Assembly: GCF_027887165.1 (NCBI RefSeq)
Contig: NC_077229.1
Coordinates: forward strand, 345,817,380 to 345,881,379
From: Monodelphis domestica
Lineage: Eukaryota > Chordata > Mammalia > Didelphimorphia > Didelphidae
Length of the DNA: 64,000 nt
Direction of reading: 5' to 3'
In this document: in pieces, positions 13,101 to 23,880 of the stretch
Layout of the letters: each line of letters begins with the position of its first letter
How positions within the stretch are numbered: position 1 is the stretch's first letter
Position numbers and translations under genes: made by a program
Notes under the pieces: generated by a model
The model's database searches: none
Seen by the model: the letters and a program-made list of their open reading frames with translations, nothing else
Told to the model about the DNA's origin: nothing

Positions 13101-13378
13101 GATTCAAGGATCAGCTAAAGTCCAACTTGAAGTGGGCTGGCATTACACCAAAGCAACTAGAACTCACTGCCTCTGACAGAAGCAGCTGGCGAACCCACAT
13201 TCACCATGCCACCACCACCTTTGAAGATGAGCGACGTCGACGTCTTGCCGCTGCACGTGAACGCCGACACCAGGCCCCAACCGCACCTCCCATAACAACT
13301 GGAGTCCCATGCCCCATGTGCCACAAACTGTGCGCCTCAGCCTTTGGACTCCAAAGTCACATGAGGGTACATCAATAG
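10164..13378 (+). pseudogene. Decayed endonuclease-reverse transcriptase polyprotein of the RTE-like LINE
   Basis: The APE-type endonuclease part starts near 10209 (AWKIRTLLD) and has the motifs AVSETRLP, LLGDFKARVG, a His-containing WHLIDYIIV segment and TDHRLV, the order expected for AP-endonuclease-like LINE enzymes. A linker and the RT domain follow: APSKDGIPTEVY, NYRGISLLS, IDLAKAFDTVNR, NGVKQGCVL and the catalytic motif FADD at 12437-12448. The C-terminus has YLGSTIANDG, YGCETWT and RWSGHVIRM, then a C2H2 finger at 13310-13372. In-frame stops occur near 11536, 11751, 11986, 12312 and 12860; the one near 11986 is a TGA where a CGA Arg codon would be expected. Frameshifts occur between about 12314 and 12420 and near 13035. 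It cannot encode an active enzyme as it stands. Confidence 0.85.
13310..13372 (+). other. C-terminal C2H2 zinc finger of the RTE-like LINE
   Basis: The translated segment begins CPMCHKLC and ends SHMRVH, giving C-X2-C-X12-H-X3-H with the hydrophobic Phe and Leu in the usual places. All four ligands are intact although the rest of the polyprotein is broken. Its position after the RT suggests nucleic-acid binding (inference). Confidence 0.8.
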
Positions 13379-13442
13379 GTGAAACTGCACAAAGACAATA
13401 GTCATTCTCGATCACCGAAAGACTACCACTATATACTATATA

Positions 13443-13453
13443 CATCTCCTTTG
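13443..13453 (+). repeat. Target-site duplication of the RTE-like insertion, right copy
   Basis: catctcctttg, identical to 9332-9342, directly after the tatata-like 3' tail of the element. Confidence 0.7.
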
Positions 13454-13508
13454 CCTCATCTTTCATCTTCTTTGCCTCATCTTTCATCTCCTTTGCCTCA
13501 TTTTCAAG
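13446..13508. repeat. 21-bp tandem repeat encoding coiled-coil heptads
   Basis: About three near-identical 21-bp units (ctcctttgcctcatctttca-like). In the minus-strand ORF1 frame each unit encodes one heptad of the type KDEAKEM. Confidence 0.85.
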
Positions 13509-13820
13509 CTGATTGATTTTGGCTTTCAAAACACTATTTTCTGTTTCCAGATGACTTATCTTCATTTTTAAATTCTTGTCCCAGTTGTTTTCAGCCTCTC
13601 TTAGTTGTGTTTTGAATTGCATTTGGAGTTCTTCCAAAGCCTGTGTCCAGTTTGCTGGGATTTCTGTTTTTTTACTTGCATCCTCCTGTGTATTGTTTGT
13701 TCTTGGTTCATTGCCTGTGCAGAAGATGTCAATTATAATTTCTTTCTTCTTTTTCTGTTGTTTGCTCATATTTACCCCTTCTTTGCTCCCTGTATTTGTC
13801 TGTGTTCTTGCTCCTCTCAT
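13454..13820 (-). pseudogene. L1/HAL1 ORF1 relic, N-terminal coiled-coil part
   Basis: The open frame from the Met at 13820 encodes a basic N-terminus (SKQQKKKKE), a Trp/Glu/Gln-rich stretch and a coiled coil ending in the heptads KDEAKKM KDEAKEM. The coding sequence continues past the inserted element into RDEVKRM at 9342, the same heptad register. The heptads are encoded by a 21-bp tandem repeat at about 13446-13508. Confidence 0.85.
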
Positions 13821-15139
13821 TTTTTTTTTGTTTTTGGGGCTTTCTGTCAGTCTCCCCTCTTGGAGCTTTGTCAGATCTCTAGGTGCAGTCTCTGGGGGAG
13901 GAGTATTGGAGTTTGCCCTTCCCTGTCCTCTGGAGGCTTTTGATTGGATTCAAGTCCAGCAGTTGGTGTTGAAGCCTAGGCTTCCCTGAGTTTGGAAGAC
14001 TTTTGTTGGGATTAAGTTCAGCTGGGTTGGGCTAGGTGTGCTCTGAGGCCAAAAACCTTCTGGAAGGCTGGAGCAGTATGGAAGATCTCCACAGCTCTGT
14101 CCAGGCTGCCAGCTCCCTTTCCAGCTCCTTCCCTGCTGTCTGTGCTCGATGCTCCAAGCTTGGCACTGCCCTGCCCACAAGGCACACCCTCCAGACCAGC
14201 ACCTTTGCCTGCCCAGAGGTTCCTGCTGCCACTGGAGGCCCAGAGCTCTAGGTTAAGGGGGGATGGGTCCTGGGACCTTCCTTCTGCCTTCGCTTTAAAC
14301 CTGAGTGCTCTCGGATTCTGGCTTTTGGGCAGGGGGTGTACCTTTTGAGTTGTGTCCAGCAGGAGAGTTCCTTGGCTCTGTCTTGTTGTTGGGTTTGATT
14401 TTTAGTCCCCTAAGAGCATTCAGTTTGTGATCGGTAAGGAAGGGTTTTCAGAGGTCTGAACTTCTGCTCCTTCTATGCAGCCATCTTGACTCCACCATTT
14501 ATTTTTGAATAGCTATGAAACTGCTTCTAGGTGTGCTCACTATGGGAGGACGGTAGGGCATAGAGTAGTTAATAAAGTTCTCTACAAAGTAAGACATAAA
14601 AAAGCTAACAAATTTTGAGCTCAAATATTTGGTGAGAATGGCAGTACTCTACCAAGTGTTCCAACTTAGTAGTTGTAGAAATATTATCCATGCTTCTTAC
14701 CTGCTCATCCCTTGCCATTTCCCATATATTCTTTCATACTCTGCTCTGTTATATTAAATCACTCTAATTTTATTTTTTTTCCAAAAAGGGAAAAATTATT
14801 TTAATGATACTTTTTGGTTGTTTTTTTTAAATATAATTTTGTTAAATTTTAAAGCAATTTTGTTATTTTTCATTTTCATTTTATTTTTCAGAGAGCAAAA
14901 GTTTAAAAAAATTTTATGTCCCTCCTACTACCTGTATTTCATTGAACAAATTAAAAAAAAACAGAAAAATAAAGCCAATATCTAACTATAACATCTGACA
15001 AAACAAATCTCCATATTAGCCATGTACAAATATGTATTTCTCTTTCTGCCTTTTAATTTCATCACCTCTCTAATTATGAGGCGAGAGGATGTTTTATCTT
15101 GATTCTTTTAGACAAAGGGTTTATCATTTTATTTGTCAG

Positions 15140-15385
15140 AGCAGCAATATGGTGCAGAGGATAGAACATCATGCTTGGAGTCAGGAAGAACTAAATTCAA
15201 GTCAGGTCTCAGACACTTATTAGCTGTGTGACCTTGGGCAAGTCACTTAACCCTGTTTGCTTCAGTTTCCTCATTTGCAAAATGAGAGAAGGAAGTGGTA
15301 AGCTATATAATTATCTTTGCTAAGAAAACTCCAAATGGGGTCATGAAGACTCATATAAGATTGAAAAACAACTGGACAATAACAA
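15140..15385 (+). mobile_element. WSINE-like marsupial SINE inserted in an L1 relic
   Basis: Sense copy: 'agaggatagaacatcatgct', 'tggagtcaggaagaact', 'agctgtgtgaccttgggcaa', 'tttgctaagaaaactcc' and a final 'ggggtcatgaagactc' unit. Confidence 0.85.
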
Positions 15386-15982
15386 AAGACTTTCAAAGTT
15401 GTTTTTGTAGACTTTTTTAAAAAATCATTATATAGATTATACTCTTAATTCTGCTCAGTTTACTTTGTATCAGTTTAAAAAGTTCTTCAGTTTCCTCTGA
15501 AGTTGTCCATTTAATATTTTTTTGGGGTGCAATAACATTCCGTTCTGTTCACACACCACAATTTGTTTAGTCATTCCCCAATTCTCCAAATGAAATCCCC
15601 TCATTTTGCCAGTTTTTTGGTTACCAGAAAAAGACTGCCACAAATATTTTTGTACACCTATTTTCTCTCTTTGATTTCTTTGGGGCATAGGGCTGTGGAA
15701 TAGCTAGGTCAAAAGGTATGAACTACTTGGCAACTTCCTAGGCATAGTTCAAAATCATTTTGCTAAATGGCTAGAACATTTCACAACTTTCACCAGCGGT
15801 GCACCAGTATAACCTGTTTTCCACAGCCCTCCTACATTTCTCATTTTTCTTTTTTTGCCATTTTGCCAATCTGATAGGTAGAAAGTCAAGCTAAACCTCA
15901 AAGTTGTTTTAATGTACAATTCTCTAATTACTAGTGACTTGGACTCTCTCTCTCTCATTCGCTCTTTCTCTCTCTTTTTGTT

Positions 15983-16178
15983 GAAAATCCTTACTTTCCA
16001 TCTTAGAATCAATACTAAGTATTAGTTTCAAGACAGAAGAGCAATATGGGCTAGGCAATAGGGTTTAGGTGACTTGCCCAGGGTCACACAGCTAAGAAGT
16101 ATCTGACATCAGATATGAACCCAGGATTTCCATCTCCCAGTCTGGATCTCTAATGACTGAGCTACCTAGTACTACTTC
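15983..16178 (-). mobile_element. Marsupial tRNA-like/CORE SINE inserted in an L1 relic
   Basis: Antisense copy running 'aaatccttactttccatctt', 'caagacagaagagcaat', 'gtgacttgcccagggtcac' to 'ctgagctacctagtac'. Confidence 0.85.
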
Positions 16179-17351
16179 AGTAGAATCTCTTAATATGATT
16201 GTTGGTAGCTTTGATTTCTTCCTTTGAATTCTTCCTTTTTTATATGCTTTCACTATTTCTCTATTGGGAAATGGCTTTTAATCCTGTAGTCTAGGCTTAT
16301 TATACATTCCTAACCCTCCTTGTGTTTTGGTATAGCTAAACTGGACTTCTATTTCTCACAGAGGACACTGAATCTGTTCCAATAGCTGTTGGATAGGATG
16401 CCTCTGCCAGAGAAACTTATTGCAATGATTTCTTCCCCTGCCCAATTAAATGTTTCTCTACATTTTAAACTGTATTATATTTGTGCAAATAGTTTAAAAT
16501 TTCCATATCAAACTGGCTTTATCCTATCACTTCTTTTTAAGCACAAACTCTTCTCCTGTCCATTGATTCAAAAGGTAATTTTTTCTTTGCTATTCTGTTT
16601 ATGATGCAATTTTTTACATCTCAGTCACATCCATTTGGAATTTATCTTGGATGATGGCATGAAATATTGGCCTAAAGTTAAAGTTTGCCAGACTTCTTTC
16701 CAGTTTCCTTAGCAGTTTTTGTAAAACAGTGAGTCTTTGAGTTTATCAAACACTATGCCAATATCTTAAAATTCTACATGTTGCGTCCTTATTAATCAGT
16801 TTCATTGATCAATCTGTCTTTTAAAAATAATATCAAATCATTTTAATGATGACTACTTTGCGATAGTTTTAGATCTGGGGCAGATAGACTTCATTCTTCC
16901 CTACTTTTTTTATTATTGCCTTTGAGATTCTGAAGCTTGTTTCTCCATATGAAATTTACCATTACTTTTATGATTATAAAATATTCTTTTGGGAGTCTGA
17001 CATAGCACTGAACAATTAATTTGGGTAGCATTGTTATTTTTATATTGGCTTGACCTCCATATGAGCAATTAGTGTTTCTTCAGTTGCTTAGCTCTTTTTT
17101 TTTTTCAAAGTCTGTTTTATAGAATGAATGATAGGATTGCCAGGTGAGTTTTGATAGATACATTTCCAAGTATTTTATAATTTCTCTAGCTAGTTTGAAT
17201 AGAACTTGTCTTTCTAGTTCTTCTTGATGGGTTTTATTGTTTTTCTGTAGGAATGCTAATGATTTATGAGGATTTATTATATAGCCTGCAATCTTATTAA
17301 AATTATTAATTACTTAAATTATTATTTAGTTGATTCTGCAGGGTATTCTAA

Positions 17352-17578
17352 GTGTTGTAGTTGTTCAGTTATATCTGACTCTTCAAGATCCCATTTGGGG
17401 TTTTCTTGGTAAAGATATTGGAGTTTCTTTCTCCAGTTCATTTTGCAAATGGGAAACTAAGGTAAACAGACTTAAGTGAGTTGTCCAGAGTCATACTTGT
17501 CTGAGACCAGATTTAGGATAAGTCTTCCTGACCCCCCCACAAGGCACTTTATCCACTGTGCCACCTAGGCACACCTAG
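17352..17578 (-). mobile_element. WSINE-like marsupial SINE inserted in an L1 ORF2 relic
   Basis: Antisense copy from 'gtagttgttcagttatatct' through 'ggggttttcttggtaaagat' and 'catttgcaaatgggaaac'-like core to 'ccactgtgccacctagg'. L1 sequence continues on both sides. Confidence 0.85.
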
Positions 17579-18057
17579 CATACCATCCTATCATTTACAA
17601 AAGCAATAATTTCATTTTTTGACTGCTTATTCCCTCAATTTCTTTGTCTTGCCTTATTGCTAAAACCAGAATTTTTTAGCATTATATTATAGTGGTGAGA
17701 ATGGGCATCCCTGCTTTATTCCTGATCTTGATGGAAAGGCTTCTAATTTTTTTTTCAGATGACTTATTTACTATTGGATTTAGGTAAATACTGCTAATTA
17801 TTTTAAGAAAAGGTCCATCGATTCCAGTGAGTTCTAAAATTTTTAATAGAAATGAATGTTCTACTTTGTCAAAATCCTTTTCAACATCTATCAATATCAT
17901 CATATGGTGTTTTATTATTTAGGTTCTTAGCATGGTTTTTTATATTTATAGTCTTATGTTGAACAAATCTTACATTCCTGGTATAAATCCAAACTAGTAT
18001 AATCTCTTAAATATGTTGTAGTCTACTTGCTGATATTTAAATCAAGTTTGGAATAAT

Positions 18058-18165
18058 CAGCAAGTACTTATTAAGCACTGTGCTAAAGGCTGGATACACA
18101 AAGAAAAGCAGAAATAGTCTCTGCCCTTAAGAACCTTATGTCCTAATAGAGACCTTTCACCTACC
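18058..18165 (-). mobile_element. CR1/L3 LINE 3' end fragment
   Basis: The plus strand reads 'cttattaagcactgtgct', 'ggatacacaaagaaaagc' and 'ctctgcccttaagaacctt', the antisense of the L3 3' end ('...cagtgcctggcacatagtagg...'). Confidence 0.65.
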
Positions 18166-18169
18166 AGAT

Positions 18170-18735
18170 TTATATTCCTAACACACAGATCTCATCCTGC
18201 TACTTCCCTGCCTGCCAAACTCCAACAGCTGCCTGTAATGTCCAAGACAAAACCCAAACTCCTCATTTTTGCATTTAAAATCCTTCACAATCTGATTGCA
18301 ACTGATCTTTCTAGCCACATTCCTACTCTTTCTGTACTTTGGTTCGGCCAAATTGGACTTCATACTTTTTCACACAAAGGACACTGATTTTCCATTTCCA
18401 AGCCTTTTTGCTCAGGTTGTTCTTGCCTAGGATTTCCTCTACCCTTCACTGTTTCTTAGAATCCTGCATTTCCTTCAAGGATCAGCTTCCATCTCCAGGA
18501 GGCTTTTCTGATCCCTCCACATCCTATTGTACCCTCTTTTCTCCAATATTTTAGTTTTTTTTTTCTTTTTGGTATCTATCTTGACTTTATGTATGTATCT
18601 TATATATGTGCAGGATATTTCCACCAATCAAATTCAAGGTCCTTGAGGGCAGGGTCAAGCTTTATTTTGTTCTACAGCTCCAATCTCTAGCATAGTGGTC
18701 TAGCAAATTTTGGATACTATTTTAAGAACCACAAT
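18170..18735 (+). mobile_element. CR1/L3 LINE 3' relic
   Basis: Sense L3-like sequence: 'ctccaacagctgcctgtaat', 'aaaatccttcacaatctgat', 'ttccttcaaggatcagct' and near the end 'ccttgagggcagggtcaa'. It lies beside an opposite-strand L3 end, so the two form an inverted arrangement. Confidence 0.7.
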
Positions 18736-18832
18736 AAAAGTATCTATGAATATATAGCCTAGGAATGCATGCATATATCAGTTCTACTAAATAAATCTGA
18801 CATTTCTAAGTCCAATATGGTAGCATGAGAGG

Positions 18833-19020
18833 TAGCACAGTGTGGTTGTGGTTGATTATGCTGGAATTAAAGTTTTTTCAAATCCTGCCTCTGACTTCTA
18901 TTTTCTCTGTGACCATGGGTAATTTAAACTCCTGGAACCTCAGTTTCCTCTTCTGCAAAAAGAGGATAATATTGTAATATCTTCTCTACAGAACTGTCAT
19001 GAGGCTCAGATGAGATTGAG
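18833..19020 (+). mobile_element. MIR-family SINE
   Basis: Contains 'tttcaaatcctgcctctga', 'ctgtgaccatgggtaattt' and 'cctcagtttcctcttctgca' in MIR order. Confidence 0.75.
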
Positions 19021-19469
19021 GCAAGGAGTCTAGATCTATGTTCTTGTCATCATAGGGAACCCTTATTAAGAACATTTCCTCGGACTCCAAGGTCACCCTG
19101 GCTCAAGTTCTTTGTCTGATGGGGATGATCAGCTACATGAAACTGAGGACAAATGGAACAGAACAGAAACAAATACCCTCAAGTCTATTTTTCAGAACCA
19201 GAAATGGCAGGGAAGTATGGGGAAGGAATTCCTTCCCCTCTCATTGGTTTGATCCATAATGCCCATACTTACTGAATTTTGATCTTCACTTTCTAGACTC
19301 AGCAGGAAGGAACATTTAGGAAAGAGTGCTGGAAAAGATAAACTATTCAGGGTCACCAGTTTTTAAGATGCATCCTATTCTGGCCATGAAGCCAATTAAA
19401 GGAGGGTATTGTGCCTTCATTTTGAACAATCTGGGAGTGTCTAAGTGAGTCTCCTAACATGTCAACTTT

Positions 19470-20280
19470 TTTTTTTTTGAGATATCTTACATTTTCTATT
19501 TTCTCATTCTTTTGACCTTTTTTCAAAAGAATTTTAAAAAAGAATTTAAAGAGTTGTTTTAAGAATTCTTAATGCCTCTTGATGCTATTAATTTCTGGAA
19601 AAAAGAGGACAACCTCAATTTATCCTTTTATGGAGATGGGAGGTCCAAATGTGTTATACAACACATTTTTGGACTTTTTCACTGTATTGGTTACTTGTAC
19701 TGGGTTTTTTTCCCCCCTAAAAATATTATGTGTTATATGAAATAGCTTTCTGGGAAGGGGAAGAATACTTAGGATCATTGTGATGATGTAAGACATAGAA
19801 GATATCAATAAAAATTGATTCTTTAAATTTTTTATTTGGTCTATTCTGATTTTTGTGGAATTTGTCACTAGGGCAAGCTTTTCTTCTATTAAACTGTTGA
19901 TCCTTTTCCTCGACTTCTCCTTCACAACATTCATTTCTTTTAAAATATCTTTTTCAAACATTTGCATCCTTTGAGGAATTCTAATTGTTCTTATGGGCAA
20001 GGTATTTTTTTTTCTTTGAGGTTTTGAGTTTTTCTCCTCTTCTGGATTTAACATCACATTCCATTTTTGTTTGTTAATATGTGTATTTTTTTTCCTGAAG
20101 TCTCAGGAATTGAATTTTGGGTCTTCTCTATTTTGGGGCTCAATTCAAGTTTAGGATCTGTCTAGGATTATGTCTTTATCTTTAGAATAGATTCTCCCTT
20201 TCCTTGGGTTAGGATTTCAATTTTGGATCTTTTTCTTTTTCTTTTCTTTTCTTTTTTAAACAAGGCACCGAAGTTCTCTT
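19470..20280 (-). mobile_element. Possible L1/HAL1 ORF1-like relic
   Basis: A minus-strand ORF (20057-19620, 145 residues) begins MMLNPEEEKNSKPQRKKN and is Lys/Glu/Ile-rich, with a likely coiled-coil stretch (EKDILKEMNVVKEKSRKRIN), as in L1 ORF1 N-termini. The surrounding T-rich plus strand resembles the other antisense L1/HAL1 relics. It is not convincingly matched to a known ORF1, and the ORF may be fortuitous. Confidence 0.35.
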
Positions 20281-20449
20281 CTCCTGTGATTAGGCTTAGT
20301 TTAATTTTTTAAGATTTTTCAAAAAAAAGTTTAAGATAAAGCTTCTTATTCCTTTTACATTCTTCCATTCAGTTAAATAAAAAATTTGACCTCTTCTAAC
20401 CTTGCCCATTCAGAATTTTGTGAACTTCATGGAGCATCAAGGTTAGTGA

Positions 20450-20640
20450 TGGGGCAGTGGTTAGAGGGCTGGGCCTGGAGTTAGGAAGACCCGAGCTCAA
20501 ATGTGTGATCTCAAACACTTGCTACCTGAATGATCCTGACTGCCATTTGCCTCAGTTTCCTTATCTGTAAAATTAATATAACATCTACCTCCCAGGTTTG
20601 TTGTGATGATCAAATGATATGATTGTAAAGAACTTAGGTT
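20450..20640 (+). mobile_element. MIR/Mon-type SINE
   Basis: Sense copy: 'agggctgggcctggagtta', 'ggaagacccgagctcaaat', 'gcctcagtttccttatctgt' and 'ttgttgtgatgatcaaatga'. A TG repeat follows directly. Confidence 0.8.
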
Positions 20641-20643
20641 AAC

Positions 20644-20668
20644 TGTGTGTGTGTGTGTGTGTGTGTGT
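20644..20668. repeat. (TG)n microsatellite
   Basis: About 12 uninterrupted TG units next to the SINE tail. Confidence 0.95.
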
Positions 20669-21106
20669 CTGTACACACATCACATTTAAAATTAGTCTGA
20701 TTTAGAACATTTTTAGGGAATTTCCTTTTCACTCACACAACTGGCTTTGGTAAGCAGCAACACAGGAAGATAAAACTATGGTCTTTACTAATTTGGTAAA
20801 ATAAAAATAACAAGCTTGAGTCTGATTTACAAATTCTAACAAGAAATAAGAACCAAGAGGCACAGGGTAGAGGTCTATTCAAAATCTTGATTGCAGGAAG
20901 GAAAGATGAAGCATGGCACAGAGGGAGGGATGTTACATTCATCTGCCAGTTAGTTTTGCTTAGAAGATGGTTCTAGAAATCATGAAACTTCTTGTGTGTG
21001 TTTGTCCTCCCTCCCTGGCCTCTTTTCTTGAAATAGTCCTTCACCACAGAAAATACTCAGAATATAAGGAAGGAAACCAAAAGGAAGGCAAAACTAAGTT
21101 AACTAT

Positions 21107-21817
21107 TGTGAAGATTAAATTTAACTCTCCCTTGATGAAATTAAATTAACTCCCCATTTTAGATTTAATCACCAAAGGTGTAAACACCCCATTCACATGT
21201 GAGTGGGAGAGGTCTGTGACCCACATGTACAATAGTGGGTGACAAATCAGAATAAAAGCTTCAACTGTGATTGGTAGATGTAAAATTAGGGGAAGGCATA
21301 GGAAGTGACACAAAAGAAAGTGTCTTTAAAAGGGAGTTGCAACTTCCTGTGAAGAGAGAATCATCTGAGATTTGTGGGAGAATTGTCTGAGATCTTCAGC
21401 TGAAGAAGAATCTGCTGGCTGGACCTGAGACCCTGCTCCTGGTGAGGCTGTTCTTAAATCTCTTCCTTTGGACTGACACCTGGTGAGTGAAAAGGCTGAC
21501 TCCTTTCCTGGATTTACTGAAAAACAAAACAAAACAAAAACAAAAACTTGCCTCAGGAGAGACCTACTTCTTGAGAGAGACTTCCCCAGACTAACTTTCC
21601 CTCGCTAGGGTTGAGCCAGAGGCGGGAGTAAATTACTTAGTGCTCAGGCTAGATATCTTACCCTATCATCTCTCTGATTTCCTACTTCATTCTTTCTATA
21701 TTTTGTAAATAAATTGTAAATAAATCTCTTTGCAATAAATTAAATTCCTGGTGACCCTATATTTAAATATAATCCAGTCCAACCTTCTGATATAATTAAC
21801 CCCTTTCTCCCATTACA
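21107..21817 (+). mobile_element. Solo LTR-like element of an endogenous retrovirus
   Basis: A 711-bp segment starting TGTGAAGATT and ending CCCATTACA (TG...CA). Promoter-like signals (aataaaagcttc, tttaaaagggag) lie in the first third, and clustered AATAAA signals near 21710-21740 are followed by about 75 bp of U5-like sequence, the usual LTR order. No internal viral genes flank it and no clear duplication was found at its ends, so it is annotated as a solo LTR with moderate confidence. Confidence 0.55.
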
Positions 21818-21859
21818 TTGTTCTGGAATTTCCCCAATTGAGTGACTGTAAGGTAGTGT

Positions 21860-21990
21860 GGTACAGTAGACCAAGTGCTTTGTCTGTAGTGGAAAATTTG
21901 GATTTACTTTGGTCTAGTCATTTAACATCTTTGAGCTGGGATTTCATCTATAAAATTAGGGAGCTGGACTGAATGACCACTCAAAATTTA
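21860..21990 (+). mobile_element. MIR-family SINE fragment
   Basis: Contains 'gtgtggtacagtagaccaag', 'ggtctagtcatttaac' and 'atctataaaattaggga' in MIR order. Confidence 0.6.
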
Positions 21991-22338
21991 TGTCCTTTCC
22001 CTTAGAAATGAAGAAGGGGCTGTGGCGGATTTGATGGCAGAGGCTACAAGCTGGATTCTGATGGCTACAGAAGACCTGGGTTGCCATGGCATTGCTTCAC
22101 TTCTGGGAACGTAAGTTTCTCATCTAAAAAATGAACAGGTTGGATTAGATGATTTCTAAGGTCATTTCAGCTCTAAATCTGTGACTCAAAAGACATGTTA
22201 CACAAATAGAGGTTCTCTATTATTTTGCAAATCATTTTCAAAAACTCATCTTGTGCTCAGTGCTGGCTGCCATACTGTAATGTGCACAAATATAGATGCC
22301 AGTGGAGAAAAGGCAGAATGTTAAAAATTTCCTTTAGA

Positions 22339-22534
<196 letters not shown>

Positions 22535-23014
22535 GTAGCTATTTTCTATTGTCTTTTATTTTCTCTGCCTGAACTGGAAAAGAAATAAAGAGCTTCTGTG
22601 ACCGCTCACCCATTGTCCCTGCATCCCAGAGGGCACCACTGTATTCTGACCTATAATTCAGAAAGGGGAAGGATGTACAGAATCTGAGGAAAAGGGGTTG
22701 CATGGACAAAGTTAGGATTTAGGAAACCAAGGTTAGCTAATGAGGTTATAATAGCTCACATTCACACAGCCACTTCAAAGTTTACAAAGTGCTACCCTCA
22801 CCGAATCCCCACCCCTCCCAAACAAACAAAAAAATCCTTGGCAAGAGGGAATATAATATTGCAGCTAGTTTTTAGTGATTAAAAAAATAGCAAATGGAGG
22901 AGTTACCCTATGAATTTTGATAAATAAAATAAAATTTGATAAATAAAACCCTGATTTTCCAAAGCAAGCCGTTATTTTTTCCCCTATTTCCAAAAGTGCT
23001 GAATAGGAAGAACA

Positions 23015-23135
23015 TTTTTTTCCCTTTTAAAAAAATATTTTATTTTTATTGTCATACAAAACACACTTCCATATTGGTCACTGTTATAAGAGCACACTCA
23101 TACAAAACCAAGACCCCAAAATGAAAATAGGAAGA
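23015..23135 (-). mobile_element. L1 3'-end fragment
   Basis: The plus strand reads 'ttttaaaaaaatattttatt', then 'cttccatattggtcactgtt', the antisense of the marsupial L1 3' end phrase 'aacaatgaccaatatggaag' that occurs in sense at 41.39 kb. Confidence 0.65.
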
Positions 23136-23149
23136 ACTCTTAAAACACG

Positions 23150-23880
23150 TGCATTTCATAGCATCACAGAACTGGAGTGAAGAGGTTTCAGAAGTCAGTT
23201 AGCACAATCTTGTCATTTTTATATTTAAAAAAAAAATGGGCCCCAAGGAAATTAAGTCACTTGCTCATGGACACATAGGTGGTATGAGAAGTGGGATTTG
23301 AACCTAGCTCCTCTGATTCAAGCATTGAACCACACCTTTATAGAAGAATGAAAATGATTTTTGAAAAGTCAGACAATATTTACTTCCTTATGCACCTAGA
23401 ATATAGGCAGTTGGTGGCACACTGAATAGAATGCTGAAAGACTTGAATTCAAATCTGGCTTCAGATACCCAGTGACCCTGGATAAGTTCCTAACCCAAGG
23501 GCAAAGCATAATGTCCAACTACAAATTCACGCTCATTGTACTGTCCCATAAATGCCTCTATAGTCACACTGGAGTTAACTTTTTAGCCCACGCCCAATAA
23601 ATGCTACTAGTATATCTGAGGGCTGGTTCTTGTTTTTTTCTTTTGGTCCCTTTGGTTGACAATATCTCACATTTATATTACACTTTAAGGTTTGTGATGT
23701 GCTCTAAACATCTCATTTAATCCTTACTCTGACCTTGGGTCATTGAATATGAAGAAATGGGTTCATATTCCAGTTTTGCCACAAATTAACTGTTTTACAC
23801 TTTAGTGAAGTTAATTCCACATTTTGGGTCTTTGTCTTCTTACCTGTTAGATGAGAGGATTGAACTAGATCCAGGGGTGT
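23150..23880. mobile_element. Cluster of decayed MIR-family SINEs
   Basis: An antisense copy at about 23155-23330 ('aagtcacttgctcatggaca', 'gggatttgaacctagctcc'), a sense copy at 23405-23510 ('gaattcaaatctggcttcag') and another sense copy at about 23730-23880 ('ttttgccacaaattaactg', 'cttacctgttagatgagag'). Confidence 0.6.

Larger units (their letters stand above)
9343..13442 (+). mobile_element. RTE-like non-LTR retrotransposon, apparently full length, inserted in HAL1-like ORF1
   Basis: A 4.1-kb plus-strand LINE with a GC- and CpG-richer composition than its surroundings. It has about 0.8 kb of 5' leader, one long decayed coding region (10164-13378), and a 3' end in a short tatata-like tail rather than poly-A, as in RTE-type LINEs. 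The 11-bp sequence catctcctttg flanks it at 9332-9342 and 13443-13453, and removing the insert restores the ORF1 coiled-coil register. The exact family is not assigned; the endonuclease and RT resemble the RTE group, but a C-terminal C2H2 finger is present. Confidence 0.8.
7970..14498 (-). mobile_element. HAL1-like L1 relic (ORF1 only), split by a later LINE insertion
   Basis: Minus-strand L1-type element. The 5' end near 14498 reads GGTGGAGTCAAGATGGCTGC, typical of L1 5' ends, followed by a GC-rich leader (about 14480-13830). An ORF1-like coiled-coil protein begins at 13820 (MRGARTQTNTGSKEGVNMSK), and the ORF1 C-terminal domain lies at 9331-8678. No ORF2 (endonuclease/RT) follows. Instead there is an A-rich tract (8580-8490) and a 3' region to a poly-T run at 7971-7980 (a poly-A tail on the minus strand). 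This is the layout of HAL1 ('half-L1') elements. The RTE-like element at 9343-13442 interrupts ORF1. The lower boundary and the unity of the 3' region are less certain than the ORF1 part. Confidence 0.75.
14760..18055 (-). mobile_element. L1 relic, 3' end and ORF2 part, with SINE insertions
   Basis: The plus strand reads the antisense of a marsupial L1 3' region and ORF2, for example 'caatttgtttagtcattccc', 'tggttaccagaaaaagact' and 'gtgagaatgggcatccctgc'. On the minus strand a short open stretch at 17903-17682 encodes an RT fragment (LIDVEKDFDKVEHSFLLKIL, resembling the L1 'DAEKAFDKIQH' motif). It is interrupted by SINEs at about 15140-15385, 15983-16178 and 17352-17578. Heavily mutated with no long frame. 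Confidence 0.85.
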
